Assembly: GCA_965247015.1 (NCBI GenBank)
Contig: CBDFGG010000003.1
Span: forward strand, 434,001 to 498,000
Length of the DNA: 64,000 nucleotides
DNA from: JAIXWP01 sp965247015
GTDB lineage: Bacteria > Bacteroidota > Bacteroidia > Flavobacteriales_D > Sanyastnellaceae
Reading direction: 5' to 3'
The notes beneath the pieces were generated by a model. It did no database searches and was not told where the DNA came from. It was given only the letters and a program-made list of their open reading frames with translations. Below, piece by piece: positions 17,217 through 24,140 of the stretch (positions are counted from its first letter, which is position 1; the number at the start of each line of letters is the position of its first letter). The position numbers and the translations under genes are program-made.

Positions 17217-17570
17217 ATGATTGAGTACTTATTACTATTCCGCAATGCTAGCAATAACGATGGTTATCTAGCAACATCAGAAGACATGGCAGAGGACATG
17301 CCTAAGTGGCAAGCATGGATTGGCAACATCGCAATGCAAGGAAAGCTATTGCATACTGCACCAATGCGCTATGATGCGATAATTGTCAGTACAGATAAAA
17401 TCGTACCTGGACCTCACAAAGAAAACAACAGTGTGTTAATCTCTGGTTTCCTTATTTGCAAATCAGATGATATAGAGGAAGTGCAAGAATGGAGCAAAAC
17501 ATGCCCCATCTTGAAGTATCCTGAAAGTTCTGTTGAGATCAGACCACTTATTCCTTTTCCTACAAACTAA
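17217..17570 (+). CDS. YCII-domain protein (second copy)
   Basis: 117 residues, YCII fold: MIEYLLLFRNASN, core WIGNIAMQGKLLHTAPMRYD, and last strand ESSVEIRPLIPF. It shares with the copy at 15369 the AMQGKL core, the CPIL segment and a final VE-R strand, and both follow a Crp gene, so the pair arose by duplication of a two-gene cassette. Role unknown. A DoxX-like membrane gene starts 11 bp after the stop, probably in the same transcript. Confidence 0.8.
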   Translation: MIEYLLLFRNASNNDGYLATSEDMAEDMPKWQAWIGNIAMQGKLLHTAPMRYDAIIVSTDKIVPGPHKENNSVLISGFLICKSDDIEEVQEWSKTCPILKYPESSVEIRPLIPFPTN

Positions 17571-17581
17571 TAATTAAATTA

Positions 17582-17998
17582 ATGGACAAAATTCTAAATC
17601 TTGGAAAATACATTTTTCCATTATCCTTTTTGCTGTATGTAGGACTTCATTTAGGTAAGCCTGATGTCGGAGCTTCTTTTGTACCTTCATTTCTACCGGC
17701 ACCTTATTTCTGGAATTACTTTACACTGGTTTGTATCGTGTTATTTATCATCAGCGCGTTGATTGGCAAGTATGATAAACTTGCATACACTCTGATGGCC
17801 TTGTATGTTTTGTTGATGGCTGTGCTTGTGCATCTGCCAAGAGTTATGGAAAGCGATCCACTGCCAGGTGCAATGATGAATGATATAGCCCGAGAAAAAG
17901 AACTTGAGATGATCAACATTTTTCGAAATATCATGGTCACAGGCGCATTACTAGCCTTCGCAAAGTATGTGGCAAAAGACAAAAGAATCATCGGATGA
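17582..17998 (+). CDS. Four-helix DoxX-like membrane protein
   Basis: 138 residues with four hydrophobic helices: YIFPLSFLLYVGLHL, NYFTLVCIVLFIISALIG, LAYTLMALYVLLMAVLVHL and IFRNIMVTGALLAFAKYVA. GKPDVGASFVPSFLPAPYFW after helix 1 and the fourth helix with its preceding charged segment resemble the DoxX superfamily. It is the last gene of the second Crp/YCII group. It parallels the DoxX-like gene at 14114 in topology but not closely in sequence. Confidence 0.65.
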   Translation: MDKILNLGKYIFPLSFLLYVGLHLGKPDVGASFVPSFLPAPYFWNYFTLVCIVLFIISALIGKYDKLAYTLMALYVLLMAVLVHLPRVMESDPLPGAMMNDIAREKELEMINIFRNIMVTGALLAFAKYVAKDKRIIG

Positions 17999-18009
17999 AA
18001 AAGAGCTGC

Positions 18010-18068
18010 GGGTTAAGGGTATAGGGATTGGGGATTGGAGTTAGGAGTTTGGGGATTGGGGTTTGGGG
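18010..18068. repeat. G-rich 7-bp tandem array C
   Basis: Eight heptads in register: GGGTTAA, GGGTATA, GGGATTG twice, GAGTTAG, GAGTTTG, GGGATTG, GGGTTTG, then GGG. It precedes copy 2 of the promoter-like core, as array A precedes copy 1. Confidence 0.85.
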
Positions 18069-18090
18069 AAAAAAATAATTTGTAACTTTA
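18056..18090 (+). promoter_or_regulatory. 35-bp promoter-like core, copy 2
   Basis: Identical to 16417-16451 over all 35 bp, with the same TAACTTTA -7-like element. It lies 49 bp before the ATG of the acetyltransferase gene at 18140. The promoter role is inferred. Confidence 0.5.
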
Positions 18091-18100
18091 TATTTGGTTA

Positions 18101-18135
18101 ACCCCGAACCCCGAACCCCAAGCCCTTAGCCAATA
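18101..18135. repeat. C-rich 7-bp tandem array D
   Basis: Five heptads: ACCCCGA twice, ACCCCAA, GCCCTTA, GCCAATA, ending 4 bp before the ATG at 18140. Its C-rich strand is partly complementary to the G-rich array C on the other side of the core, so a long imperfect hairpin can be drawn. Confidence 0.8.
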
Positions 18136-18139
18136 ACCG

Positions 18140-18724
18140 ATGTTCAATTTCAACGAAGAGTATATTCTGGAAAATGATGTTGTTAGATTATCGCCACTTC
18201 AAGAGAGTGACTATGATCGACTCGTCCATTTTTCTATTGACGAACCAGATCTGTGGCGCTATTCGTTGGTTCAAGCTAACTCGCCGGAGAATATGAAAAA
18301 CTATATTCAGAAAGCAGTTGAAGAAAAGGCTTCTCGAAAATCTTATGCCTTTATTGTTTTCGATAAACGCACCAATCAATACGCAGGAAGTACTCGTTTT
18401 TATGATATTCAAATCGAGAATGCCTCATTACAACTCGGCTACACTTGGTACGGAAAAGAGTTTCAGGGAACAGGCTTAAATAAAAACTGCAAATATCTAT
18501 TGCTTGAATTTGCATTTGAAAAACTAAAAATGGAGCGTGTTGAGTTTCGCGCTGATAATGATAATTTGAGAAGTATCAATGCAATGAAAAGCATAGGCTG
18601 TGTAGTAGAAGGTGTTTTGCGAAGCAACATGTACAAACCCAACGGCGATCGTCGTGATAGCATCGTTCTGAGCATTCTCAAAAATGAGTGGTTTAGCAAT
18701 ATCAAAGAAAAATTAAAACGATGA
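18140..18724 (+). CDS. GNAT-family N-acetyltransferase (RimJ/RimL-like)
   Basis: 194 residues. NDVVRLSPLQESDYDRLVHF at the N-terminus and the acetyl-CoA-binding region GYTWYGKEFQGTGLNKNCKYLLLEFAFE (motif A; the usual Q/RxxGxG/A appears as QGTGLN), then RADNDNLRSINAMKSIGCVVEGVLRSN, mark it as a RimJ/RimL-type acetyltransferase acting on a protein N-terminus or a small amine. The C-rich heptad array D directly precedes the start. The next gene overlaps its stop by four bases (ATGA). Confidence 0.88.
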   Translation: MFNFNEEYILENDVVRLSPLQESDYDRLVHFSIDEPDLWRYSLVQANSPENMKNYIQKAVEEKASRKSYAFIVFDKRTNQYAGSTRFYDIQIENASLQLGYTWYGKEFQGTGLNKNCKYLLLEFAFEKLKMERVEFRADNDNLRSINAMKSIGCVVEGVLRSNMYKPNGDRRDSIVLSILKNEWFSNIKEKLKR

Positions 18725-19146
18725 AAAAGTTTTTGCTCTTTTTCTGCACCATCGTAATCATTACCTCATGTACCGCAGAAATCTTCACTAATTATGATAG
18801 TTATGCTTACGGTACTTGGCGTTGTTCGTCAAAAGTGTGGTGTCCGAATGACTCCATTCGAGAATCGGCTTACACCATGGAAATTACAGATAACGATTAC
18901 ATAATCTTTAGAAGAAATAATCAAATGGTAAGCTATAAAATTACCAAATTCAACTCTTATACATATTCTGATTATGCCATTTCCTATGAACTTATTTTAA
19001 GCAATAACGACACAATTAAATTCGGGTCAGCCAGCAGACCTGATCCAGACTTCAGCAACATCGTGGTATATAAACCTATCGCTTTCTTCTCATGTAAAAA
19101 TGAACCCGGCGTAAGTCCAGTTATGCACTTGATTGATTCAAACTAG
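18721..19146 (+). CDS. Small lipoprotein of unknown function
   Basis: 141 residues. Signal peptide MKKFLLFFCTIVIITSC with the lipid-attachment Cys at residue 17. The mature part is rich in Tyr and Ser, with three further Cys (WRCSSKVWCPND and FFSCKNEP), so disulfides in the periplasm are possible. Translation is coupled to the GNAT gene (4-base overlap). No family recognised. Confidence 0.7.
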   Translation: MKKFLLFFCTIVIITSCTAEIFTNYDSYAYGTWRCSSKVWCPNDSIRESAYTMEITDNDYIIFRRNNQMVSYKITKFNSYTYSDYAISYELILSNNDTIKFGSASRPDPDFSNIVVYKPIAFFSCKNEPGVSPVMHLIDSN

Positions 19147-19303
19147 AACCGTGGTTCTTTGTTTATAGTTCTTGATTCTTGGAAAATTCATTTTCTATCT
19201 CATTCTCGATCTCATTCTGCATTAGCCTTCTTATTCTCTGCAGCATCTAGAAAATTTTCTATAAATTTATAAACGAAAGCCCCAAGTCAAGAACTAGGAA
19301 CAA

Positions 19304-20038
19304 ATGCCATTCACTTTTTCACATCCTGCCATCGTTATTCCATTAACATTTTTACCTCGTCAATGGGTATCGGTAACCGGTTTAATTATTGGTAGTCTCA
19401 CTCCTGATTTCGAATATTTCTTTAGGATGAAAATTGAAAGTCAATACAGTCACACCATCGCAGGACTATTTTGGTTTGATTTACCTCTTGGCATTCTACT
19501 AGCCTTTCTCTTTCATAATGTCATTAGAAATACCTTGTTCCATAATTTACCCTTTTTGCTACAGTCGCGATTAATCGACTATATCAAATTTGAATGGAAT
19601 AAATATTTTATAACGCATTGGCTGGTGATTGTCATTTCCACCCTGATCGGAGCAGCTTCACATCTTCTATGGGATAGCTTCACCCATGAAAATGGTTATT
19701 TCATTGAAATAAGTTCTCTTCTTCAAGGCCAAATTCAGTTCTTTGGAAGTTCCATTTCAAAGTTCAAAATACTACAACATTCGTCTACTATCATCGGTGC
19801 TATGATTATCACCATTTCACTATATAAATTGCCTATTTCGAATATTGCTAAAAATCCAATTAGTCTAAAATATTGGTCTACAATTCTTATCATAGCTATA
19901 GCAACAGTCGCAGCCCGAGCGATTCTAGTTCCAACAACATTCCAACTCGGAAACCTAGTCGTAACCTCAATCACTGGTATAATGCTAGGATTAATTATAA
20001 GTTCTCTTGCATTTGCTAAAAAATTGGAACTAAATTAA
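19304..20038 (+). CDS. DUF4184 membrane protein
   Basis: 244 residues with about five to six membrane helices. The opening MPFTFSHPAIVIPLTFLPRQW, the following GLIIGSLTPDFEYFF and a later GAASHLLWDSFTHENGYF carry the conserved His and Asp residues of DUF4184, related in wording to membrane metal-dependent hydrolases (the HPDLDH-type family). An enzymatic role is possible but unproven. It has its own 157-bp upstream spacer with no clear promoter. Confidence 0.8.
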   Translation: MPFTFSHPAIVIPLTFLPRQWVSVTGLIIGSLTPDFEYFFRMKIESQYSHTIAGLFWFDLPLGILLAFLFHNVIRNTLFHNLPFLLQSRLIDYIKFEWNKYFITHWLVIVISTLIGAASHLLWDSFTHENGYFIEISSLLQGQIQFFGSSISKFKILQHSSTIIGAMIITISLYKLPISNIAKNPISLKYWSTILIIAIATVAARAILVPTTFQLGNLVVTSITGIMLGLIISSLAFAKKLELN

Positions 20039-20075
20039 ATTTGAATTTTAAAGAATCCCTACAGAAATAAAACAT

Positions 20076-20456
20076 TTGAGAAAAGCACTTAGAATAGTAG
20101 TTGCAGTAGTTATAATTACCACTGTGAGTTTTCCCCTTTTCGAGGTTTTCGACCCAATAGCTGAATTATCATCTCCCTCAGATTGGTCGAAAATTTATTT
20201 ATGGGAGGACCCCATTCTTCTAGCCCTTTATTTATGTTTAACTACTCTTTGGTTAATTAATTTAATTCGTCCTTACAAAATCACTCGATGGTCACTGATT
20301 GTTCTGAGCGCCCTTCAATTTCTAGGTTCAATATCTTTGATAGCTTTTCCATCTCCTGATTTTAACATTCTTTCCGGTGCGTTTTCTTATGTACTTCTAC
20401 CTATTCTTATAGCATCCCATACAATATTTTGTGAAAAGCCTGTTTCTAAGGAGTAA
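20076..20456 (+). CDS. Small multi-helix membrane protein, unknown
   Basis: 126 residues from a TTG start at 20076 (no ATG fits the frame as well). Four hydrophobic stretches are visible: LRIVVAVVIITTVSFPLFEVF, PILLALYLCLTTLWLINLI, WSLIVLSALQFLGSISLIAF and FSYVLLPILIASHTIF. It is 37 bp after the DUF4184 gene and may share its transcript. No family recognised. Confidence 0.5.
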   Translation: MRKALRIVVAVVIITTVSFPLFEVFDPIAELSSPSDWSKIYLWEDPILLALYLCLTTLWLINLIRPYKITRWSLIVLSALQFLGSISLIAFPSPDFNILSGAFSYVLLPILIASHTIFCEKPVSKE

Positions 20457-20530
20457 TAAGCTCTGCACGAAATATTTTCAAGCTTCAAACACTAAGAAAA
20501 CCCTTAATTTTATAGGCAACATTCTAATCG

Positions 20531-20554
20531 AACCAAGAACCAAGAACCAAGAAC
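20531..20554. repeat. Left part of 7-bp array E, cut by the IS
   Basis: AACCAAG three times, then AAC, directly abutting the IS3 element. The array resumes in the same register at 22020. Confidence 0.85.
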
Positions 20555-20617
20555 TGTCTATGCCTGAAATAAGTTGACCGTTTTTGAAGTAAAAACAACT
20601 TTAAAAATGGTAATAGG

Positions 20618-21004
20618 ATGACAAGTATCAAAAGCACAAAAATGACGCGACAGGAGCGTCAAAATCGTTATTTTTCGGAATCATTTAAAGTCAAAAAAGT
20701 TCAAGAAATCGAACGAGGAATCAGTAAAATTGCAGAGATCTGTAAGGAGTATGAAGTCTCCGGCACTGCTGTTCGAAAATGGATTTTAAAATATTCCACT
20801 ATGAAAAAGAAGACCGAAAAGATGGTTGTTGAGTCAAAAAGTGACACTCAAACGATCATTGAACTCAAGAAACAAATCGCTGATCTGGAGCGGCGTTTGG
20901 GTCAAAAGCAAGTTCAATTGGACTTCAAAGACACCATGATCGATTTGGCCGAGGAAATCTATAAAATCGACATCAAAAAAAAACTTGGTACCAAACCGTC
21001 TTGA
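20618..21004 (+). CDS. IS3-family transposase OrfA
   Basis: 128 residues. The N-terminal half is a helix-turn-helix that recognises the IS ends (RYFSESFKVKKVQEIERGISKIAEICKEYEVSGTAVRKWI). The C-terminal half is a leucine-zipper-like coiled coil (IIELKKQIADLERRLGQKQVQLDFK). The end overlaps OrfB by four bases (TTGA), and nine A at 20975-20983 lie just upstream for -1 slippage. An ATG at 20642 is a possible alternative start. Confidence 0.92.
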   Translation: MTSIKSTKMTRQERQNRYFSESFKVKKVQEIERGISKIAEICKEYEVSGTAVRKWILKYSTMKKKTEKMVVESKSDTQTIIELKKQIADLERRLGQKQVQLDFKDTMIDLAEEIYKIDIKKKLGTKPS

Positions 21005-21930
21005 GGCTAAAAGAAAAGTACAAAGTCGCTGGAATGTCCTACAATAGCGTGTACAAAGCATTAGGAACATCCAAGCAAGCAATCAGTCAATGGACTGCTA
21101 GACAAGATCAAGAATGTGAGATCCTAGCACAACTAGAACTAATTGTACGAGATATCAGGGAGGATCATCCAGGAATGGCGTTGCGCTATATCTTTCATAA
21201 GCTACCTGAAAAGCTCATTGGACGCGATCGTTTTGAACAACATTTTAAATCGATGGGATATGGAGTGAAGATTGAGCGAAAGTATACACGAACAACAGAT
21301 AGCCGAGGTGTTACCAAGTTTGATAATCTAACACAGGGCCTGAGGTTAGTTCGATATGATCAGCTTTGGGTAAGCGATATAACCTATTTTGAAATAAACG
21401 ATGAGTTCTACTACATCACCTTCATTTTGGATGCGTATACAAGGCTGATAGTAGGGCATTCTGTATCGGAGACACTTAGAACAGAGGATACGACCATACC
21501 AGCACTACAAATGGCTTTAAAACAAAGGAAATATGGCAGCAAGAACAAACCGATTGATTTGATCTTTCACTCAGATGGTGGTGGTCAATACTATTTTAAA
21601 GGATTTATCAAACTGCTTCGAGCGCTGTCGATCAAGAGCAGTATGGCTGAGACAGTTTATGAAAACAGTAAAGCCGAGCGAATAAATGGGGTAATAAAAA
21701 ACAGCTATTTAAAATATTGGTCCATCAACACCACGACTGAACTAACCAAATCTGTTGACCGCGCAGTGCAATCCTACAACTCAGGAAAACCTCATTCGAG
21801 TTTGAAATTAGAAACTCCTGTAAACTTTGAGAAAAAACTATTTTCTTTACAAAGCCAAAACAGACCGAAGATGAAAAACTCATCGAAGGAAAGATCAGAT
21901 AGAAAGGGCATTGAGCCCGTTTCTATCTGA
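21001..21930 (+). CDS. IS3-family transposase OrfB (DDE integrase domain)
   Basis: Catalytic rve-type DDE domain. The three acidic residues are visible as D in LWVSDITYF, D in LIFHSDGGGQY, and E in NSKAERINGVIKN. The K/R-rich C-terminus is also typical. The frame is open back to 20965, so in the cell it is probably made mainly as an OrfA-OrfB fusion by -1 frameshift on the A9 run. The TTG at 21001 could allow separate initiation. Confidence 0.93.
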   Translation: MRLKEKYKVAGMSYNSVYKALGTSKQAISQWTARQDQECEILAQLELIVRDIREDHPGMALRYIFHKLPEKLIGRDRFEQHFKSMGYGVKIERKYTRTTDSRGVTKFDNLTQGLRLVRYDQLWVSDITYFEINDEFYYITFILDAYTRLIVGHSVSETLRTEDTTIPALQMALKQRKYGSKNKPIDLIFHSDGGGQYYFKGFIKLLRALSIKSSMAETVYENSKAERINGVIKNSYLKYWSINTTTELTKSVDRAVQSYNSGKPHSSLKLETPVNFEKKLFSLQSQNRPKMKNSSKERSDRKGIEPVSI

Positions 21931-22019
21931 GCCAAAACAAGACCTCAGAATCTAAATCTATCTCTGGAAATCCAAGATTAGGTTCCAATAAAACGGTCAA
22001 CGTCATTTAGGCATGGACA

Positions 22020-22082
22020 AACCAAGAACCAAGAACCAAGAACCAAGAACCCCAAACCCCTAACCCCCATCCCCTAACCCAT
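22020..22082. repeat. Right part of 7-bp array E
   Basis: Nine heptads: AACCAAG four times, then AACCCCA, AACCCCT, AACCCCC, ATCCCCT and AACCCAT, ending 3 bp before the ATG at 22086. With the left part the pre-insertion array had 12 units. Confidence 0.88.
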
Positions 22083-22085
22083 TAG

Positions 22086-22691
22086 ATGAAACCCATAAAA
22101 ATTCTATTACTCCTTCTCTTCCCTCTAATCGCAGAGCTCTTCGTGTCCTGCTGTGATTGCCCTGAAGTAACAACAGAATTTTATTCGAATCAATTTTTAG
22201 AAATCGATCATCTCGATAATAGCGGAAGCGATGCGATAATCACAAACGGACCATCCGTTCCAAAACAAGCATATGGAATTCAAATGAGATTAGGACTCGA
22301 AAAAGTAGCTTGTAATCCAGCATCCAGAACACATTTCATCTCGACCTCATATGCCTTCCAATGTGATTGCCCCCCTCCCGAAACAATCGCTAGAGACAGT
22401 GTAACCAATCTTGAAATATTCACCACAAATGACTTTGATGAAACTCACCCTGCGAATACTGATGTGTCTGACTATTTTAAAATTTTCGTAGGATCAACCT
22501 ATGCGAGCATTGATGATCTTATTCCAAATCTCTCTCGCACCTACTATTACGAACTTGAATCAGTTATAACCACTGAACTACTGCTGATGACCCCTCCGAC
22601 TTTGAATGAAACACATTCTTTCAAAGTAGTATTGACACTTTCGGACGGAAGAACAATTGAAGCCATCACCTCACCCATCATTCTCAACTGA
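22086..22691 (+). CDS. Lipoprotein of unknown function (DUF5034-like appearance)
   Basis: 201 residues. Signal peptide ends in SCCDC, with the lipid Cys near residue 22. The mature chain contains a second Cys cluster CDCPPPE and a C-terminal strand block HSFKVVLTLSDGRTIEAITSPI. The layout recalls DUF5034-type Bacteroidota lipoproteins, but the match is weak. It heads a three-gene run with the outer-membrane protein genes at 22700 and 23490. Its leader is the heptad array that the IS3 element split, so native expression may be disturbed. Confidence 0.6.
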   Translation: MKPIKILLLLLFPLIAELFVSCCDCPEVTTEFYSNQFLEIDHLDNSGSDAIITNGPSVPKQAYGIQMRLGLEKVACNPASRTHFISTSYAFQCDCPPPETIARDSVTNLEIFTTNDFDETHPANTDVSDYFKIFVGSTYASIDDLIPNLSRTYYYELESVITTELLLMTPPTLNETHSFKVVLTLSDGRTIEAITSPIILN

Positions 22692-22699
22692 TACTTCGA

Positions 22700-23476
22700 A
22701 TGCGCATTCTGATTTGCATATTGCTTCTAATCCCGATTCAGTTGCTCAGTCAGTTAGATTCGAGCTATCGCGATATTTGGCAAACGCGCGTGCAAGCAGG
22801 AGTAAATATCCCTATCACCTTATTACCGAGTTCAGATCCTAGCGCTAGTCTTATCGAATACAGCAACCATTCTCAATTTCTTCAACTCCTCTCAGCCACC
22901 TATTTCTTCAATCGAAAATGGGGAATTGAATTTAATTATCAAGGAATATCATCACCAAATCTTCGAAATAGACACGAGGATTTCTCGAATAAAATCACCC
23001 CCGAATTTTCAGAGGAGTATTTCGTTGATGTCAGCTCCGGTGCGCAATCAGATCAATTCAATTTTTTCTCGAGAAATTTTGAGCGCGGACTTCTTGGAAT
23101 CGTTTATAGAATAGAAAAAAACAAGTTTTTTATTCAACCCAAACTCGCCCTAGGCGTTACTTCTTTCTATACAGACTGGGGAAATGTAGATCTCAAACAA
23201 CGCAATAGCAATCGACGAGCAGAAGTGCAATACACACCAACTAAAAGTGTACAAGACCCCTTCACGATCGCTCCTTCAGTAATTGTTGGTTATACGCTGA
23301 CGAGAAGACTTTACTTGCACACTGAAATAATGCTCTCCTATTTTCAAACCTCATTTTCTTATATAAAATCAACAGAGGATTTTTTAACTGAAGAAATTAA
23401 TTCTGAAACAATCAGCTACAACAAAAATATCCTCACCCTATCTATTGGAGCGGGTTTGATTTATGTGATTAAATAG
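22700..23476 (+). CDS. Outer-membrane beta-barrel protein, unknown
   Basis: 258 residues. Signal peptide MRILICILLLIPIQLLSQ with likely cleavage after LLSQ. The remainder alternates aromatic and polar strands (FFNRKWGIEFNYQGI, FFIQPKLALGVTSFYTDWG, LYLHTEIMLSYFQTSFSYI) and ends ILTLSIGAGLIYVIK, a terminal-strand-like sequence. It probably forms an 8- to 10-stranded barrel. The start is 8 bp after the preceding stop. Confidence 0.62.
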   Translation: MRILICILLLIPIQLLSQLDSSYRDIWQTRVQAGVNIPITLLPSSDPSASLIEYSNHSQFLQLLSATYFFNRKWGIEFNYQGISSPNLRNRHEDFSNKITPEFSEEYFVDVSSGAQSDQFNFFSRNFERGLLGIVYRIEKNKFFIQPKLALGVTSFYTDWGNVDLKQRNSNRRAEVQYTPTKSVQDPFTIAPSVIVGYTLTRRLYLHTEIMLSYFQTSFSYIKSTEDFLTEEINSETISYNKNILTLSIGAGLIYVIK

Positions 23477-23489
23477 TAAGTGAACTATC

Positions 23490-23987
23490 ATGATAAAAAT
23501 CCTTCAACTAACACTACTCTTTTGTCTACTAACATTTGTATCACGTGCACAGTCAAGGCCAAATGATGATTATAACTCCTCTAGCAGAGAATCCAAAACT
23601 TCCGATCAACCTTTCAAGCCATGGCTCGCTGGCTCATTATCCCTTATGGTTCCTGGACTTGGTCAAGTCTATTGTGACGAACTCGAGCGAGGTTTGAAAT
23701 TCGCAGGAGCATATCTTGGTGGCGCTGCAATTATGGGAACCGGAGGCATTATTTGGCTTGTGCAATCCTATACCAATCCGAATAGCCTCCTTGGACCCAT
23801 CGTATTCGTTACAGGATTCACCACAGCCGCCGGCATACTAGTGTGGTCAGTTGTAGACGCAGTACAAATAGCAAAATCAAAAAATGGCAACGTGCAGGAC
23901 GCAAAAGCCTCACTCCATCTAAATCCCACCCTTCTACAACATCAACAGCATCTATTCACCGGATTGACTCTGAAATTGGAGTTTTGA
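23490..23987 (+). CDS. DUF5683/TM2-like membrane protein with signal peptide
   Basis: 165 residues. Signal peptide ends near SRAQ (residue 21). After a polar Ser-rich linker comes PWLAGSLSLMVPGLGQVYCDELERGLKFAGAYLGG, the PGLGQ-Y-E-GL pattern of DUF5683 and TM2-type proteins, then a second helix pair. The C-terminus HLFTGLTLKLEF may be a terminal beta-strand. It closes the three-gene envelope group. Function unknown. Confidence 0.65.
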   Translation: MIKILQLTLLFCLLTFVSRAQSRPNDDYNSSSRESKTSDQPFKPWLAGSLSLMVPGLGQVYCDELERGLKFAGAYLGGAAIMGTGGIIWLVQSYTNPNSLLGPIVFVTGFTTAAGILVWSVVDAVQIAKSKNGNVQDAKASLHLNPTLLQHQQHLFTGLTLKLEF

Positions 23988-24052
23988 ATAGTGCTTGGAA
24001 TTAGGTCGCTCCGCGGGTTTGGACGGATCTCAAGCCGCAGCAATTACTCGTC

Positions 24053-24080
24053 GAGAATTGAGAATCGAGAATTGAGAACC
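24053..24080. repeat. 7-bp tandem array F
   Basis: Four heptads: GAGAATT, GAGAATC, GAGAATT, GAGAACC, immediately before a bidirectional terminator. The unit differs from the C-rich arrays but the period is the same. Confidence 0.75.
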
Positions 24081-24086
24081 CCGAAC

Positions 24087-24121
24087 AAAAAAAAACCGAG
24101 CGAATGCTCGGTTTTTTTTTT
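24087..24121. terminator. Bidirectional intrinsic terminator
   Basis: Stem CCGAGC-GAAT-GCTCGG (24096-24111), preceded by nine A and followed by about ten T, so it works on both strands. It ends the envelope group on the plus strand and ftsQ-ftsA on the minus strand. Its position directly after ftsA excludes a co-transcribed ftsZ here. Confidence 0.9.
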
Positions 24122-24140
24122 AATTAACCCTAAATAACCA

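Larger units (their letters stand above)
20555..22019 (+). mobile_element. IS3-family insertion sequence, apparently intact
   Basis: 1465-bp element with 30-bp imperfect terminal inverted repeats, 25 of 30 identical (left 20555-20584 begins TGTCTATGCC; right end 21990-22019 is the complement of TGTCCATGCC). Both begin with TG, as in IS3 elements. A 3-bp direct repeat AAC flanks it (20552-20554 and 22020-22022). Inside are overlapping orfA and orfB in -1 register with an A9 slippery run. No stop or frameshift breaks either ORF, so it could still move. Confidence 0.93.

Noticed and set aside
19150..19260. Possible repeat TTCTTGA/TTCTTGG and CTCATTCT near 19170-19230
   Set aside because: Too short and imperfect to call as a heptad array.
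20561..22013. IS3 ends at TGCC (24-bp repeats)
   Set aside because: Extending outwards to TGTC keeps pairing and gives a 3-bp AAC duplication in the heptad register, which the shorter version does not.
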